A program made the translations under genes and the position numbers. Under the pieces are notes generated by a model. The model did not search any database and was not told the origin of the DNA. It was given only the letters and a program-made list of their open reading frames with translations. Of a stretch of DNA of 15,056 nucleotides, positions 5,945 to 13,600 are shown one piece after another. The stretch's first letter is position 1; each line of letters begins with the position of its first letter. Source of the stretch: CAYWBI01 sp964456445 (GTDB lineage: Bacteria > Calditrichota > Calditrichia > Calditrichales > J004); the NCBI GenBank assembly GCA_964456445.1, contig CAYWBI010000095.1, positions 1 to 15,056 on the forward strand. Direction: 5' to 3'.

Positions 5945-8518
5945 TCAATCAATGATGTTTTTTACTTTGCGCAGAAGATCCGACGGTTTATAAGGTTTTT
6001 GTAAAAATCCACATAAACCGCTATCGCTAAATTTTTTCGTGGCCTCCTGTTCGGAATAGCCGCTGGAGAGTATGACCTTTACATCGGGATGCATCTTACA
6101 TAATTCTTTATACGTTTCTTCACCGTTTAAATTCGGCATGGTCATATCCATTAAAACGAGTTTTATTTTACCATCATATTTTTTATAGACATTTATGGCG
6201 TCCAGGCCATCATCCGCCGTAACGACCTTTAGCCCGGCCTGTTCCAGGGTGGCCCGTCCTAAATCGCGTATATCCGCTTCATCATCAACAACTAAAATCA
6301 ACCCGTTTCCCGTCCACTTTGTTTCGCTGACCGGATTTTCTTTTATGGGTCGGGTATTTTTTTTGCTGACGGGAAAGATTATACGGAACGTTGTTCCCTT
6401 ATCGGGTGAACTATCAATACGAAGCGCCCCGTTATGACTGCGAACAATTCCAAGCACGGCAGCCAACCCAAGACCGCGCCCCGTAAATTTAGTGGTAAAA
6501 AAAGGTTCGAATATCTTTGCTTTTGTTTTTTTATCCATGCCTGCACCATTATCGCTCACATCCAAACAAATGTAATCCCCATCTTCTATATCATCCGCCA
6601 TATAATACCCGTTAAAATCGTCCCGGGTCAGATTTACAATATTTGTTGTTATTTTTATTACACCTCGTAAATCACCGATGGCTTCGGAGGCATTTGTAAT
6701 AATATTCATCACTATTTGTCGTATTTGACTGGCGTCGCCGTCAAAACATTTAATATCCTCCATAAAGTTGAATTCAAGTTTTACCTTCCTGGAAATGGAT
6801 ACGCTCAGCAAATTGGACATTTCCCTGACGATGTCATTGATTTGTAGAGGGCCTACAATAAATTTTCCTTTACCGGAATAGGCAAGAAGCTGCTGGCATA
6901 AATCTGCCGCACGTATGGAAGCTTTTTCTATTTTATGGAGATTACCCACAGCCTTGGATTCTTCCGGCACATTTATCATAGCCAGGCCACAGTTCCCCAT
7001 AATGGCGGTTAATAGATTGTTAAAGTCGTGGGCAATTCCGCCGGCAAGAACACCCAGGCTTTCCAACTTCTGGGAATGTTGAAATTGTTCTTCTAATTTT
7101 TTTCGTTCTTCTTCGGCCAATATGCGCTCGGTTTCATCCTTGGCAACGGCAATATATACAACCTTGCCCACCGCGGTTTGCGTACGGGTAATTGAAGTGG
7201 AATGCCAGCAATAATCCCCAGGCTCAATTTCAACCCGGTAATTTACCGTTACCTGCGATATTTTGTTGTTAAAAACTTCCCCAATAGATTTTTCAACTTC
7301 AGCCTTATCCTTGACATCAATAAGCTCTAAAAATGAATGTGAATGAAAATACTCGCCATTATGCCCGAATAGCTTGCTTACAACCGGCGAGGTATAAACG
7401 AATTCACCATCCTGGTTCAGCGTAAATATAGCATCATTGGCATTCTCGAAAATAAAACGTAACCGGTCTTCACTTTCTTTTAATGCTTTCTCAACCTTTT
7501 TACGTTGATTAACTTCCACTAATAATTCTTTATTGATGGTTGCAAGTTCCATTGTCCGCTTCATTACGCGGCGCTCAAGGGATTCATGTAATTTTGCTGC
7601 TTCCTTTTGGGTCATCTTGCGTTCTTCCACCGAAGCCGACTGAACAAGTGCAAGCATGGCAATAACCCCGAGGTAAAGCTGCAGGAGTAAAAGTGAAACA
7701 TTTGTATTGCTGTAAACAAAGGGGCCATACCCATTTATTGTGCCAAAGATTGCCGCCACCGCAATAATAAACACGGCAATGGATGTTTCCCTGGGCGAAA
7801 AGCGATAAGCAATCCACATGAGCAGAGGAATTACAAGCAGGGGAATTGAATATATAATTTGGCTGTCAACAAAGGGGCCAAAAACATACTGGGAAAATAT
7901 AATTACCAGGGTGAACAGGGAACTAATTTCCGCCAATCCCAACAAAGGGTAATTCAATCGCCGGTCTTTAAAGATGCTGTATAAAAACGGCGTAACAATC
8001 AAAACCCCCAGGAAATCACCCATCCACCATTTAAAAAAGATGACTAAATAAATGTCCGAAGGGATTTTATATATCAAGGCACGGCTGATCATCACAAAAA
8101 GAGCCCCGACAAATGCAACCCCAATGGCGATTGACATAAAGATAAAGGACATCCGCACATGGGTTAAAAAATTCGCTTTTTGAATATAATGCCGGTACAA
8201 CAACAGACCGGTATATGCTTCTACAACATTGCCAATGGAATTAGACAAAATAAAAACGATATTGGATATTTCAAATGGAAAGGGACTTAAAAGAAGTTGT
8301 GATATAAAGAAACCTGCAAATATCACCGGCCAGATCCTGCGGCCATAGATAAGCATAATAGCGAGTGACAACCCGCCCGACAACCAAAAGGTTATTGCCG
8401 TAAATGATTTAAATGACAGCTCCTGACCTATTTTTGTAAAAATTAAATAGGAAAGAACAATTAAAATAGCAACGACTAACTTTTGTGCTTTCTTGTTATG
8501 ACTATTTGGTTTATCCAT
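5945..8518 (-). CDS. Hybrid sensor histidine kinase (MASE1-PAS-HisKA-HATPase-REC)
   Basis: This 857-residue membrane kinase has an N-terminal region of about 8-10 hydrophobic helices (residues 15-300) resembling the MASE1 sensory domain, a linker coiled coil (about 300-347), a PAS domain (348-465), and a HisKA dimerisation helix with the phospho-accepting His497 in GGIAHDFNNLL. The ATPase domain has N box N605-N609, DNGAGM at 656-661 and TGRGLGLA at 679-686. A C-terminal receiver opens VVDDEADIR and has phospho-acceptor Asp791 in VLMDMTMPN and the conserved Lys of LQKPYKP. All catalytic residues seem present. There is no output domain and no partner regulator beside it, so it probably relays phosphate to an unlinked Hpt or regulator (inference). 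No clear Shine-Dalgarno precedes the ATG. The signal is unknown. Confidence 0.93.
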   Translation of the reverse strand: MDKPNSHNKKAQKLVVAILIVLSYLIFTKIGQELSFKSFTAITFWLSGGLSLAIMLIYGRRIWPVIFAGFFISQLLLSPFPFEISNIVFILSNSIGNVVEAYTGLLLYRHYIQKANFLTHVRMSFIFMSIAIGVAFVGALFVMISRALIYKIPSDIYLVIFFKWWMGDFLGVLIVTPFLYSIFKDRRLNYPLLGLAEISSLFTLVIIFSQYVFGPFVDSQIIYSIPLLVIPLLMWIAYRFSPRETSIAVFIIAVAAIFGTINGYGPFVYSNTNVSLLLLQLYLGVIAMLALVQSASVEERKMTQKEAAKLHESLERRVMKRTMELATINKELLVEVNQRKKVEKALKESEDRLRFIFENANDAIFTLNQDGEFVYTSPVVSKLFGHNGEYFHSHSFLELIDVKDKAEVEKSIGEVFNNKISQVTVNYRVEIEPGDYCWHSTSITRTQTAVGKVVYIAVAKDETERILAEEERKKLEEQFQHSQKLESLGVLAGGIAHDFNNLLTAIMGNCGLAMINVPEESKAVGNLHKIEKASIRAADLCQQLLAYSGKGKFIVGPLQINDIVREMSNLLSVSISRKVKLEFNFMEDIKCFDGDASQIRQIVMNIITNASEAIGDLRGVIKITTNIVNLTRDDFNGYYMADDIEDGDYICLDVSDNGAGMDKKTKAKIFEPFFTTKFTGRGLGLAAVLGIVRSHNGALRIDSSPDKGTTFRIIFPVSKKNTRPIKENPVSETKWTGNGLILVVDDEADIRDLGRATLEQAGLKVVTADDGLDAINVYKKYDGKIKLVLMDMTMPNLNGEETYKELCKMHPDVKVILSSGYSEQEATKKFSDSGLCGFLQKPYKPSDLLRKVKNIID

Positions 8519-8598
8519 AAAATTTCAGATATGATTATTTCAGTATAGTGTTTATCGTCACTTAAGATCGATTTTTTAACTCATTTTAATATTATTAC

Positions 8599-8629
8599 AA
8601 ATTTACATCATTTCATGATCTGTAAATTT
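8599..8629. promoter_or_regulatory. Long inverted repeat upstream of the histidine kinase gene
   Basis: The arms AAATTTAC-ATCAT and ATGAT-CT-GTAAATTT form a 13-base stem with a two-base bulge and a TTC loop, about 80 bases upstream of the kinase start and outside repeat copy B. It could be an operator for a dimeric regulator or a hairpin. No T-run follows on either strand that would mark a terminator. Confidence 0.4.
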
Positions 8630-8665
8630 CATACAGTTATATGGTTTTTTAAGAATTATAAAATT

Positions 8666-9115
8666 GGTACTACTGGCTTTCGTGTGGAAATAGAATAGTC
8701 TTATTAAGGAACCTGAATACTTCCTGAATTAAAAATGAATAAAAACCATTGGAATTTGATTTCGTTTCAATAAGCAAAAGGTACGGACAAGTGAACCCCT
8801 TGAATTTCAATCAAATTGTTTTTTTTCTTTGCTTAGCCCCGGGATTTATCCCGGGGACGAACGACCCGATTGATTCATCGGGGCTTTAGCCCCTGAGGTT
8901 GTAGGGCTAAAGCCCAATAAATTGCCCTGTTGGCTTCCCACCCCGCCCTCAAGGACAGGGTTAGTCAGAAGCGGCACCCTACCCTTGAGCTCTACTGCCT
9001 TCATGCCAAAAAACAATTGGCCCCAAATGACCATTTTAATTAGACAATCCTGTTATCCTCTCAAATGAACATTCTTTCTATCTAAGAATTTACCTACAAG
9101 AAACCTAGTAGAACT
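8666..9115 (+). repeat. Repeat element copy B (about 450 bp, hairpin-rich, imperfect terminal inverted repeats)
   Basis: This is the second copy of the element at 3605-4043, in the same orientation, in the divergent gap between the histidine kinase and the Fn3-like gene. It keeps the CCCCGGGA-TTTA-TCCCGGGG hairpin (8837-8856), with the stem unchanged and only the loop altered. At the next hairpin it carries extra sequence: GGGGCTTTAGCCCC (8880-8893) is followed after ten bases by GGGCTAAAGCCC (8904-8915), which can pair across as a 12-base stem. The left end (GGTACTACTGGCTTTC) and the complement of the right end (GTTCTACTAGGTTTC) are again inverted repeats. No gene is seen inside. It may carry promoter or terminator function for the flanking genes. 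Confidence 0.8.
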
Positions 9116-9198
9116 TTACTATTAAATCAGGCCAACTCATGATTTGCTATAAAAAAATCTTAAAGGATCAATAAGCCTCCTCGCCTGAGATTTAAATC

Positions 9199-9212
9199 TA
9201 TCCCGGGGACGA
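9199..9212 (+). repeat. Short fragment of the repeat core
   Basis: Fourteen bases, TATCCCGGGGACGA, are identical to the right arm and flank of the first core hairpin of copy B (8847-8860). They stand alone about 85 bases beyond the end of copy B, without the left arm. This is perhaps a remnant of a third, degraded copy. Confidence 0.35.
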
Positions 9213-9342
9213 CAATACAAATACCTTGCTTTTTTATTCTTCGGCCAGAGAATGTGGTACAAAAAAGGTACTTTTTGCTAATTTTGCTTGCATTCAAGTC
9301 GTAAAAGAGTAAATTCACTTATCGATAAAAAATCAGGTCGGT

Positions 9343-9744
9343 ATGTCCATCAAATATTTATTTACACTATTTTTGTTATTTTCTTTCGTTGTCGCCGGGG
9401 GCAATGTCACCTTCAGTGAGTATAATGCCCAACCCGGGGCAAACAAAGTTTATATCTCCTGGGCAACACAGAATGAGCAGGAAGTAAAATATTTTTCCAT
9501 ACAACGTAGTAATGACGACAGTAAATATACGGAACTAACGCAGATCAATCCCCAGGGCGCTGGTTATCATTATGAGTATGAAGATCAAAATGTACTGTTT
9601 AAAGGGAACGGGGCCCTTTTCTATAAAATTACCGCCATTTCCAGTGATGGTAGCCAGATAGGACAAACATCCATCATGATGGTACACCCTAATATTTCAG
9701 GTATTTTCCGTACCTGGGGGGCTATCAAAGCCGTCTTCCGCTGA
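9343..9744 (+). CDS. Small secreted fibronectin-III-like protein with TWGAIKAVFR tail
   Basis: This 133-residue protein has a signal peptide (about residues 1-19, ending VVAGG). One beta-sandwich domain follows, with YISWATQNEQEVKYFSIQRS near 37-56, the pattern by which Fn3-like modules of FCB-group secreted proteins compare a value with an entry (W-T-x-E-x-x-x-x-F-x-v-e-R-S). It continues with FYKITAISSDGS (93-104) and ends in a positively charged tail with TWGAIKAVFR at 124-133. There is no type IX secretion C-terminal domain. I believe similar short proteins with a TWG-IKA-FR end occur in related genomes, but this is recollection, not a search. It is a single gene downstream of repeat copy B. 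The function is unknown; a cell-surface or periplasmic binding role is possible. Confidence 0.75.
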   Translation: MSIKYLFTLFLLFSFVVAGGNVTFSEYNAQPGANKVYISWATQNEQEVKYFSIQRSNDDSKYTELTQINPQGAGYHYEYEDQNVLFKGNGALFYKITAISSDGSQIGQTSIMMVHPNISGIFRTWGAIKAVFR

Positions 9745-9962
9745 TCTTTCTAAAAAAATGTCAAGACATCTGCCCTTTTTAACTTACCGCCCGAAACAGC
9801 ACTTTTTCTTCCAATACCCTCAATTGTGATATATATCTAAAGACAAAGACAGTACACTTTTTCCATCAAGCCTATTGCATTGATACTTAACATATCAAAA
9901 GAATAGACTTAATAAAATGTTCAGTTATTTCGCATAAAATTTAACCCTTTTAACAATCAGTT

Positions 9963-9991
9963 TTGATAATATCACTATATTTGCCTGTATT
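9963..9991 (+). promoter_or_regulatory. Candidate promoter of glcD-glcF
   Basis: A TTGATA -35-like box (9963-9968) and a TGTATT -10-like box (9986-9991) are separated by 17 bases, about 80 bases before glcD. The same stretch contains TATATTTG (9976-9983), which fits the Bacteroidota -7 pattern TAnnTTTG but without a matching -33 box at normal distance. Either reading is weak. Confidence 0.3.
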
Positions 9992-10037
9992 GTAACAATC
10001 ACATCACAATGATCTATTTTTTCCAATGGCTAATTTT

Positions 10038-10054
10038 TATAAATTGAATTTATA
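10038..10054. promoter_or_regulatory. Palindrome in the glcD leader
   Basis: TATAAATT-G-AATTTATA is a perfect 8-base inverted repeat around one base, 17 bases before the glcD start codon. It could be an operator within the leader or a chance AT-rich palindrome. Confidence 0.3.
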
Positions 10055-10071
10055 CAAACAAATGGGTTCTC

Positions 10072-11445
10072 ATGTCCCTGGATTATATAAATAAGATTAA
10101 AGCCATCGTTGGAGAGGCAAACGTTCTCGATTCTGAAGAGGATCGTCTTGTTTATTCCTATGATGGAGTTCCGCTTTTAAGCAGTATGCCGGACGCAATT
10201 ATCAAGCCCGATGACAGCGCACAGATAAGCGCACTTGTTAAATTGGCCGCAGACGAAGGCTTCGGGATCGTTCCCCGTGGTTCCGGTACAAGTTTAAGCG
10301 GCGGCGCCATTGCAGACAAAAACAGCATTATTTTATTAATGAACCACTGGGACAAGATTCTTGAAATAGACACGAAGAATATGACCACATGGGTTGAACC
10401 CGGCGTCCGAACACAAAATCTACAACAGGCTGTCGAAGCAGCAGGACTCTTTTACCCTCCCGATCCGGGGAGTCAAAAAATCTGCACCATCGGGGGAAAC
10501 GTTGCGGAAAACTCCGGTGGGTTACGCGGGCTTAAATACGGGGTTACCCGTGACTATGTAATGGGTGTAGAAATGGTATTGCCCGATGGCTCCATTTTGC
10601 AAAATGGCGGAAAAAACGTCAAGGATGTTGCCGGTTATAATCTACGGGACCTGATCGTTGGCTCGGAAGGGACACTCGGGGTTTTTACAAAGATATTGCT
10701 ACGTCTGATCCCAAAACCACAGGCATCGCAAACCATGCTTGCCCTGTTTGCTTCCATGCAGGATGCGGCCCAAAGTGTTTCGGATATTATCGCTAAACAT
10801 ATTATACCCTGTACCATGGAATTTTTAGACGCAACCACAATCCGCTGTGTTGAAGATTTTGCCCATATCGGCCTGCCTACCGAGGCCCGGGCCCTGCTTT
10901 TGCTGGAAACGGACGGCCATCCGGCACAGGTCAAAGATGACGCCGAGGCCATGGAACAAATCCTAAAAGCAAACAATGCCACGGAAATACGTATCGCTTC
11001 CAGCGCAAAAGAGGCCGACAACTTAAAAACCGCACGGCGATCCGCGTTCTCTGCCCTGGCCCGCATCAAGCCGACCACCATATTGGAAGACGCCACGGTT
11101 CCCCGTTCTCACCTGGTAGAGCTTATCAACAAAATAAATGAATTGGCCGAAAAATATTCATTGCAGGTAGGCACATTTGGTCATGCCGGAGATGGCAACA
11201 TGCATCCAACAGTATTGACCGATGAACGCAATAAAGAAGAATTGATCCGGGTGGAACATTTTTTTGACGAATTATACGATGAAACATTGCGTCTGGGCGG
11301 CACAATAACGGGCGAGCATGGTATTGGCCTGGCCAAAAAAAAATATCTGACCAAAATGATCAGCACTCCTGCCATGGAAACGATGCGTAAAATAAAAACC
11401 GCACTGGACCCCAACAATATTTTTAATCCCGGCAAAATATTTTAA
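10072..11445 (+). CDS. glcD: FAD-linked 2-hydroxyacid dehydrogenase, glycolate oxidase GlcD type
   Basis: This 457-residue flavoprotein is of normal length for GlcD. Seen: a PCMH-type FAD-binding domain with the phosphate loop VPRGSGTSLSGGA (about residues 68-80); PPDPGSQKICTIGGNVAENS and GGLRGLKYGVTRDYVMG; a central cap domain; and C-terminal FAD-oxidase motifs GTFGHAGDGNMHP and GEHGIGLAKKKY, whose histidines belong to the active site of the family. It oxidises a 2-hydroxyacid (glycolate, D-lactate or a similar acid) to the 2-oxoacid and passes electrons to the Fe-S subunit encoded next, two bases downstream. The exact substrate cannot be decided. No Shine-Dalgarno is obvious before the ATG. 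Confidence 0.92.
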   Translation: MSLDYINKIKAIVGEANVLDSEEDRLVYSYDGVPLLSSMPDAIIKPDDSAQISALVKLAADEGFGIVPRGSGTSLSGGAIADKNSIILLMNHWDKILEIDTKNMTTWVEPGVRTQNLQQAVEAAGLFYPPDPGSQKICTIGGNVAENSGGLRGLKYGVTRDYVMGVEMVLPDGSILQNGGKNVKDVAGYNLRDLIVGSEGTLGVFTKILLRLIPKPQASQTMLALFASMQDAAQSVSDIIAKHIIPCTMEFLDATTIRCVEDFAHIGLPTEARALLLLETDGHPAQVKDDAEAMEQILKANNATEIRIASSAKEADNLKTARRSAFSALARIKPTTILEDATVPRSHLVELINKINELAEKYSLQVGTFGHAGDGNMHPTVLTDERNKEELIRVEHFFDELYDETLRLGGTITGEHGIGLAKKKYLTKMISTPAMETMRKIKTALDPNNIFNPGKIF

Positions 11446-11447
11446 TC

Positions 11448-12764
11448 ATGAAAACAATGCCCCGTACCCCTGTTTCAGCCGGAATTATCCCGGATAGCGA
11501 ACAAATTTTAAGTTGTATGCACTGCGGTATGTGCCTGCCTACCTGCCCCACTTATGAACTTACCGGTCTCGAGAGGGAATCTCCCCGGGGACGTATCCGC
11601 TTGATCAAAGCGGTTTCAGAAGGCCAGCTGTCCATCGGTCCTGCTTACGTGGGATCCCTTGAGAACTGTCTTGACTGCCAGGCGTGTGTAAGCGCATGCC
11701 CCGCGGGTGTCCCTTATGGGCATTTGATAGAAGCGGCCCGCTATCAGATCCATGACTTCTATGAAGAGCACCATAAAAACAGTTGGGCAAAAAAAATCCT
11801 GCTTACCTGGCTGTTTTCCCGGCAAACCCGCTTAAAGATGTTGCGCATGCTTGTATATATATATCAGCTAAGCGGGTTAAAAACATTGATTACAAAATTT
11901 AAACTTTTAAAACCGGTCTCCAGCCGTTTGCAGGAACTTCATGGATTATTACCGGCGGTTAAACCGTATCGGCCATACGCTCATTCACAATTGCAACCAG
12001 CGGGTGAAACACCTATCATCAGGGTAGGGTTGATCAGCGGTTGCGTTCAGGATATTTTTTTTAACCATGTTAATATCGATACCATTGAAGTTTTGGAACA
12101 TAATAATTATTCTGTTTTTATACCGGCGGGGCAAAATTGTTGCGGATCGGTTATGGGGCATAATGGGGACCAACAAGCAGCTCAACAAGCGGCAAGGGAC
12201 ATAATAGATCAATTTTATGAGCAGGTCGATTATATTATAATCAATGCGGCGGGATGCGGTTCATTTATGAAATCCTATGACAGTCTTTTGGAAGATGACC
12301 CCCAATATGCGCATAAAGCCACTTGGCTTGCGGAACATACAAAGGACATCATGGAATTTTTGGATGAAACCGGGTTTAAACCGCCGAAAACACCATTATA
12401 CAAAACGGTAACCTATCACGAACCCTGTCATCTGGTTCATGCTCAAAAAATTAGTAGCGCGCCACGGAACATCATAAAAAGCCTGCCCGGTATAGAATTT
12501 ATTGAATTGCCCGAATCCAATTGGTGTTGCGGTAGTGCGGGGGTTTATAATATTACACACTTTGATACATCCATGAAACTGCTCGACCGGAAAATGGGGC
12601 ATATACATACAACACATGCCGAAATGGTTTTGACCGGAAACCCGGGTTGTATTATCCAACTTGACTATGGTAAGACCCGCAAGGATTCTGTAGTCGATGT
12701 TCGCCATCCCGTCAGCCTGATAAATAATATGTATAAAAATGATCTCCGGGCGATGGATAAATGA
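11448..12764 (+). CDS. glcF: Iron-sulfur/CCG-domain subunit of 2-hydroxyacid dehydrogenase, GlcF type
   Basis: This 438-residue partner of the GlcD-type flavoprotein has two 4Fe-4S ferredoxin motifs at Cys23, 26, 29, 33 and Cys74, 77, 80, 84, each ending CP. Two cysteine-rich CCG domains follow, with signatures GQNCCGSVMGHNG, AAGCGSF, EPCHLVHAQ and NWCCGSAGV, as in GlcF, LutA and heterodisulfide reductase B-like proteins. It probably carries electrons from the flavin towards the quinone pool at the membrane. The ATG lies two bases after the glcD stop, so the pair is one transcriptional unit. No glcE follows; the next gene is an unrelated beta-barrel after a 215-base gap. Confidence 0.92.
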   Translation: MKTMPRTPVSAGIIPDSEQILSCMHCGMCLPTCPTYELTGLERESPRGRIRLIKAVSEGQLSIGPAYVGSLENCLDCQACVSACPAGVPYGHLIEAARYQIHDFYEEHHKNSWAKKILLTWLFSRQTRLKMLRMLVYIYQLSGLKTLITKFKLLKPVSSRLQELHGLLPAVKPYRPYAHSQLQPAGETPIIRVGLISGCVQDIFFNHVNIDTIEVLEHNNYSVFIPAGQNCCGSVMGHNGDQQAAQQAARDIIDQFYEQVDYIIINAAGCGSFMKSYDSLLEDDPQYAHKATWLAEHTKDIMEFLDETGFKPPKTPLYKTVTYHEPCHLVHAQKISSAPRNIIKSLPGIEFIELPESNWCCGSAGVYNITHFDTSMKLLDRKMGHIHTTHAEMVLTGNPGCIIQLDYGKTRKDSVVDVRHPVSLINNMYKNDLRAMDK

Positions 12765-12979
12765 ACTTTTTTACTTAATTAGGATTTATGATAAATGGGT
12801 TTTATTAGAAGCCGGTTGCCAATATATTAATCAGGTAAAAAAAAACAGATCCGTGTTTTTGCCGCTTATACATAATATCTTGCATGGTATTTGAACCGGG
12901 CAAGGGCAAAAATACCGGTCAGGTTTACCTACAAAAAAACACTAATTTATCGGAAGACCATGTTTTCCAGGAGTTACCA

Positions 12980-13600
12980 ATGAAAAAAATATTTATCAGC
13001 CTGATGGCCATTATCCTGATGCCTGTTTTTTCAAACGCACAAATAGACCAAATGGTAGAGAAAGACCCCCAGCCTATAATAAAAAGACAAGGCGGTTTTG
13101 CTTACAGCCTGGTAGAAACCGGCTCCGGTCTTGGGGGATTCTATGAAGTCCCATATCATAAATCTTTTCATATCGGGGCAACATTTGACGTCCTTATGCT
13201 ACGGGACAAGAACCAAATTGACCTGGTCGATCCCTATACCGGTTATCCCATTCAAATCGGCAAGATCAACAATGTATATCTGTTGCATTTGATGGGTACG
13301 GTCAAATGGCGATTGTTCAGCGAAGATTTTGACGACAGTTTCCGGCCCTTTGTTTTTGCGGGGGCAGGACCTGTGTTTGGAATGAACTTTCCGGAAAAAA
13401 ACAATAAACTTCAGACCAGCGATCAATATTTATGGACCCTTGGTGGCATTTTCGGCGTGGGGCTGGACGCCGATACCGAAGGCAAATATTTTATGGGCTT
13501 TAAGGCCCAGTACCGTATCTTGCCGTTCACACAAAAATTAGGCGAACAAAAGAACCATTCCATGTTTGATATCCGGCTGGAATTTGGAAAGCGTTTTTAA
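12980..13600 (+). CDS. Outer membrane beta-barrel protein
   Basis: This 206-residue protein has a signal peptide (MKKIFISLMAIILMPVFSNA, cleavage before Gln21) and alternating hydrophobic/polar strands separated by turns with Gly, Asn and Asp. Examples are FHIGATFDVLML, VYLLHLMGTVKWRLF, FRPFVFAGAGPVFGM and FMGFKAQYRI. It ends MFDIRLEFGKRF with a terminal Phe, the usual C-terminal signal of outer-membrane barrels. The start at 12980 is chosen because AGGAG lies 7 bases upstream and a signal peptide follows; a longer frame from 12884 would bury the signal peptide. Its stop codon overlaps the start of the holC-like gene by one base (TAATG). The function is unknown; it resembles small porin-like barrels of the OmpW/OMP_b-brl kind. 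Confidence 0.85.
   Translation: MKKIFISLMAIILMPVFSNAQIDQMVEKDPQPIIKRQGGFAYSLVETGSGLGGFYEVPYHKSFHIGATFDVLMLRDKNQIDLVDPYTGYPIQIGKINNVYLLHLMGTVKWRLFSEDFDDSFRPFVFAGAGPVFGMNFPEKNNKLQTSDQYLWTLGGIFGVGLDADTEGKYFMGFKAQYRILPFTQKLGEQKNHSMFDIRLEFGKRF

Larger units (their letters stand above)
9745..10071. other. Intergenic region upstream of glcD
   Basis: This 327-base AT-rich gap between the Fn3-like gene and glcD holds a candidate promoter (9963-9991) and a 17-base palindrome (10038-10054). A weak ATGTC-AA-GACAT hairpin near 9758-9769 lies after the Fn3-like gene but is too short and too far from the T-run to call a terminator. I see nothing else. Confidence 0.6.

Noticed and set aside
8846..9034. 62-codon minus-strand ORF inside repeat copy B
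   Set aside because: It is made of translated hairpins and repeat sequence; the frame is not kept in copy A and there is no ribosome binding site.
3605..9115. Composite transposon formed by the two repeats
   Set aside because: Neither copy encodes a transposase, no target duplication is visible outside the pair, and the enclosed genes include a housekeeping tRNA-modification gene.
9758..9769. ATGTC-AA-GACAT as terminator of the Fn3-like gene
   Set aside because: The stem is only five bases with a two-base loop, and the T-run starts six bases later.
10635..11096. 153-codon minus-strand ORF opposite glcD
   Set aside because: It lies wholly antisense to a strongly supported gene, has a Ser/Arg/Ala-rich composition typical of a shadow frame, and has no motif.
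12884..12979. Longer start for the beta-barrel gene
   Set aside because: It would place 32 polar residues before a clear signal peptide; AGGAG lies in the right place before the ATG at 12980.
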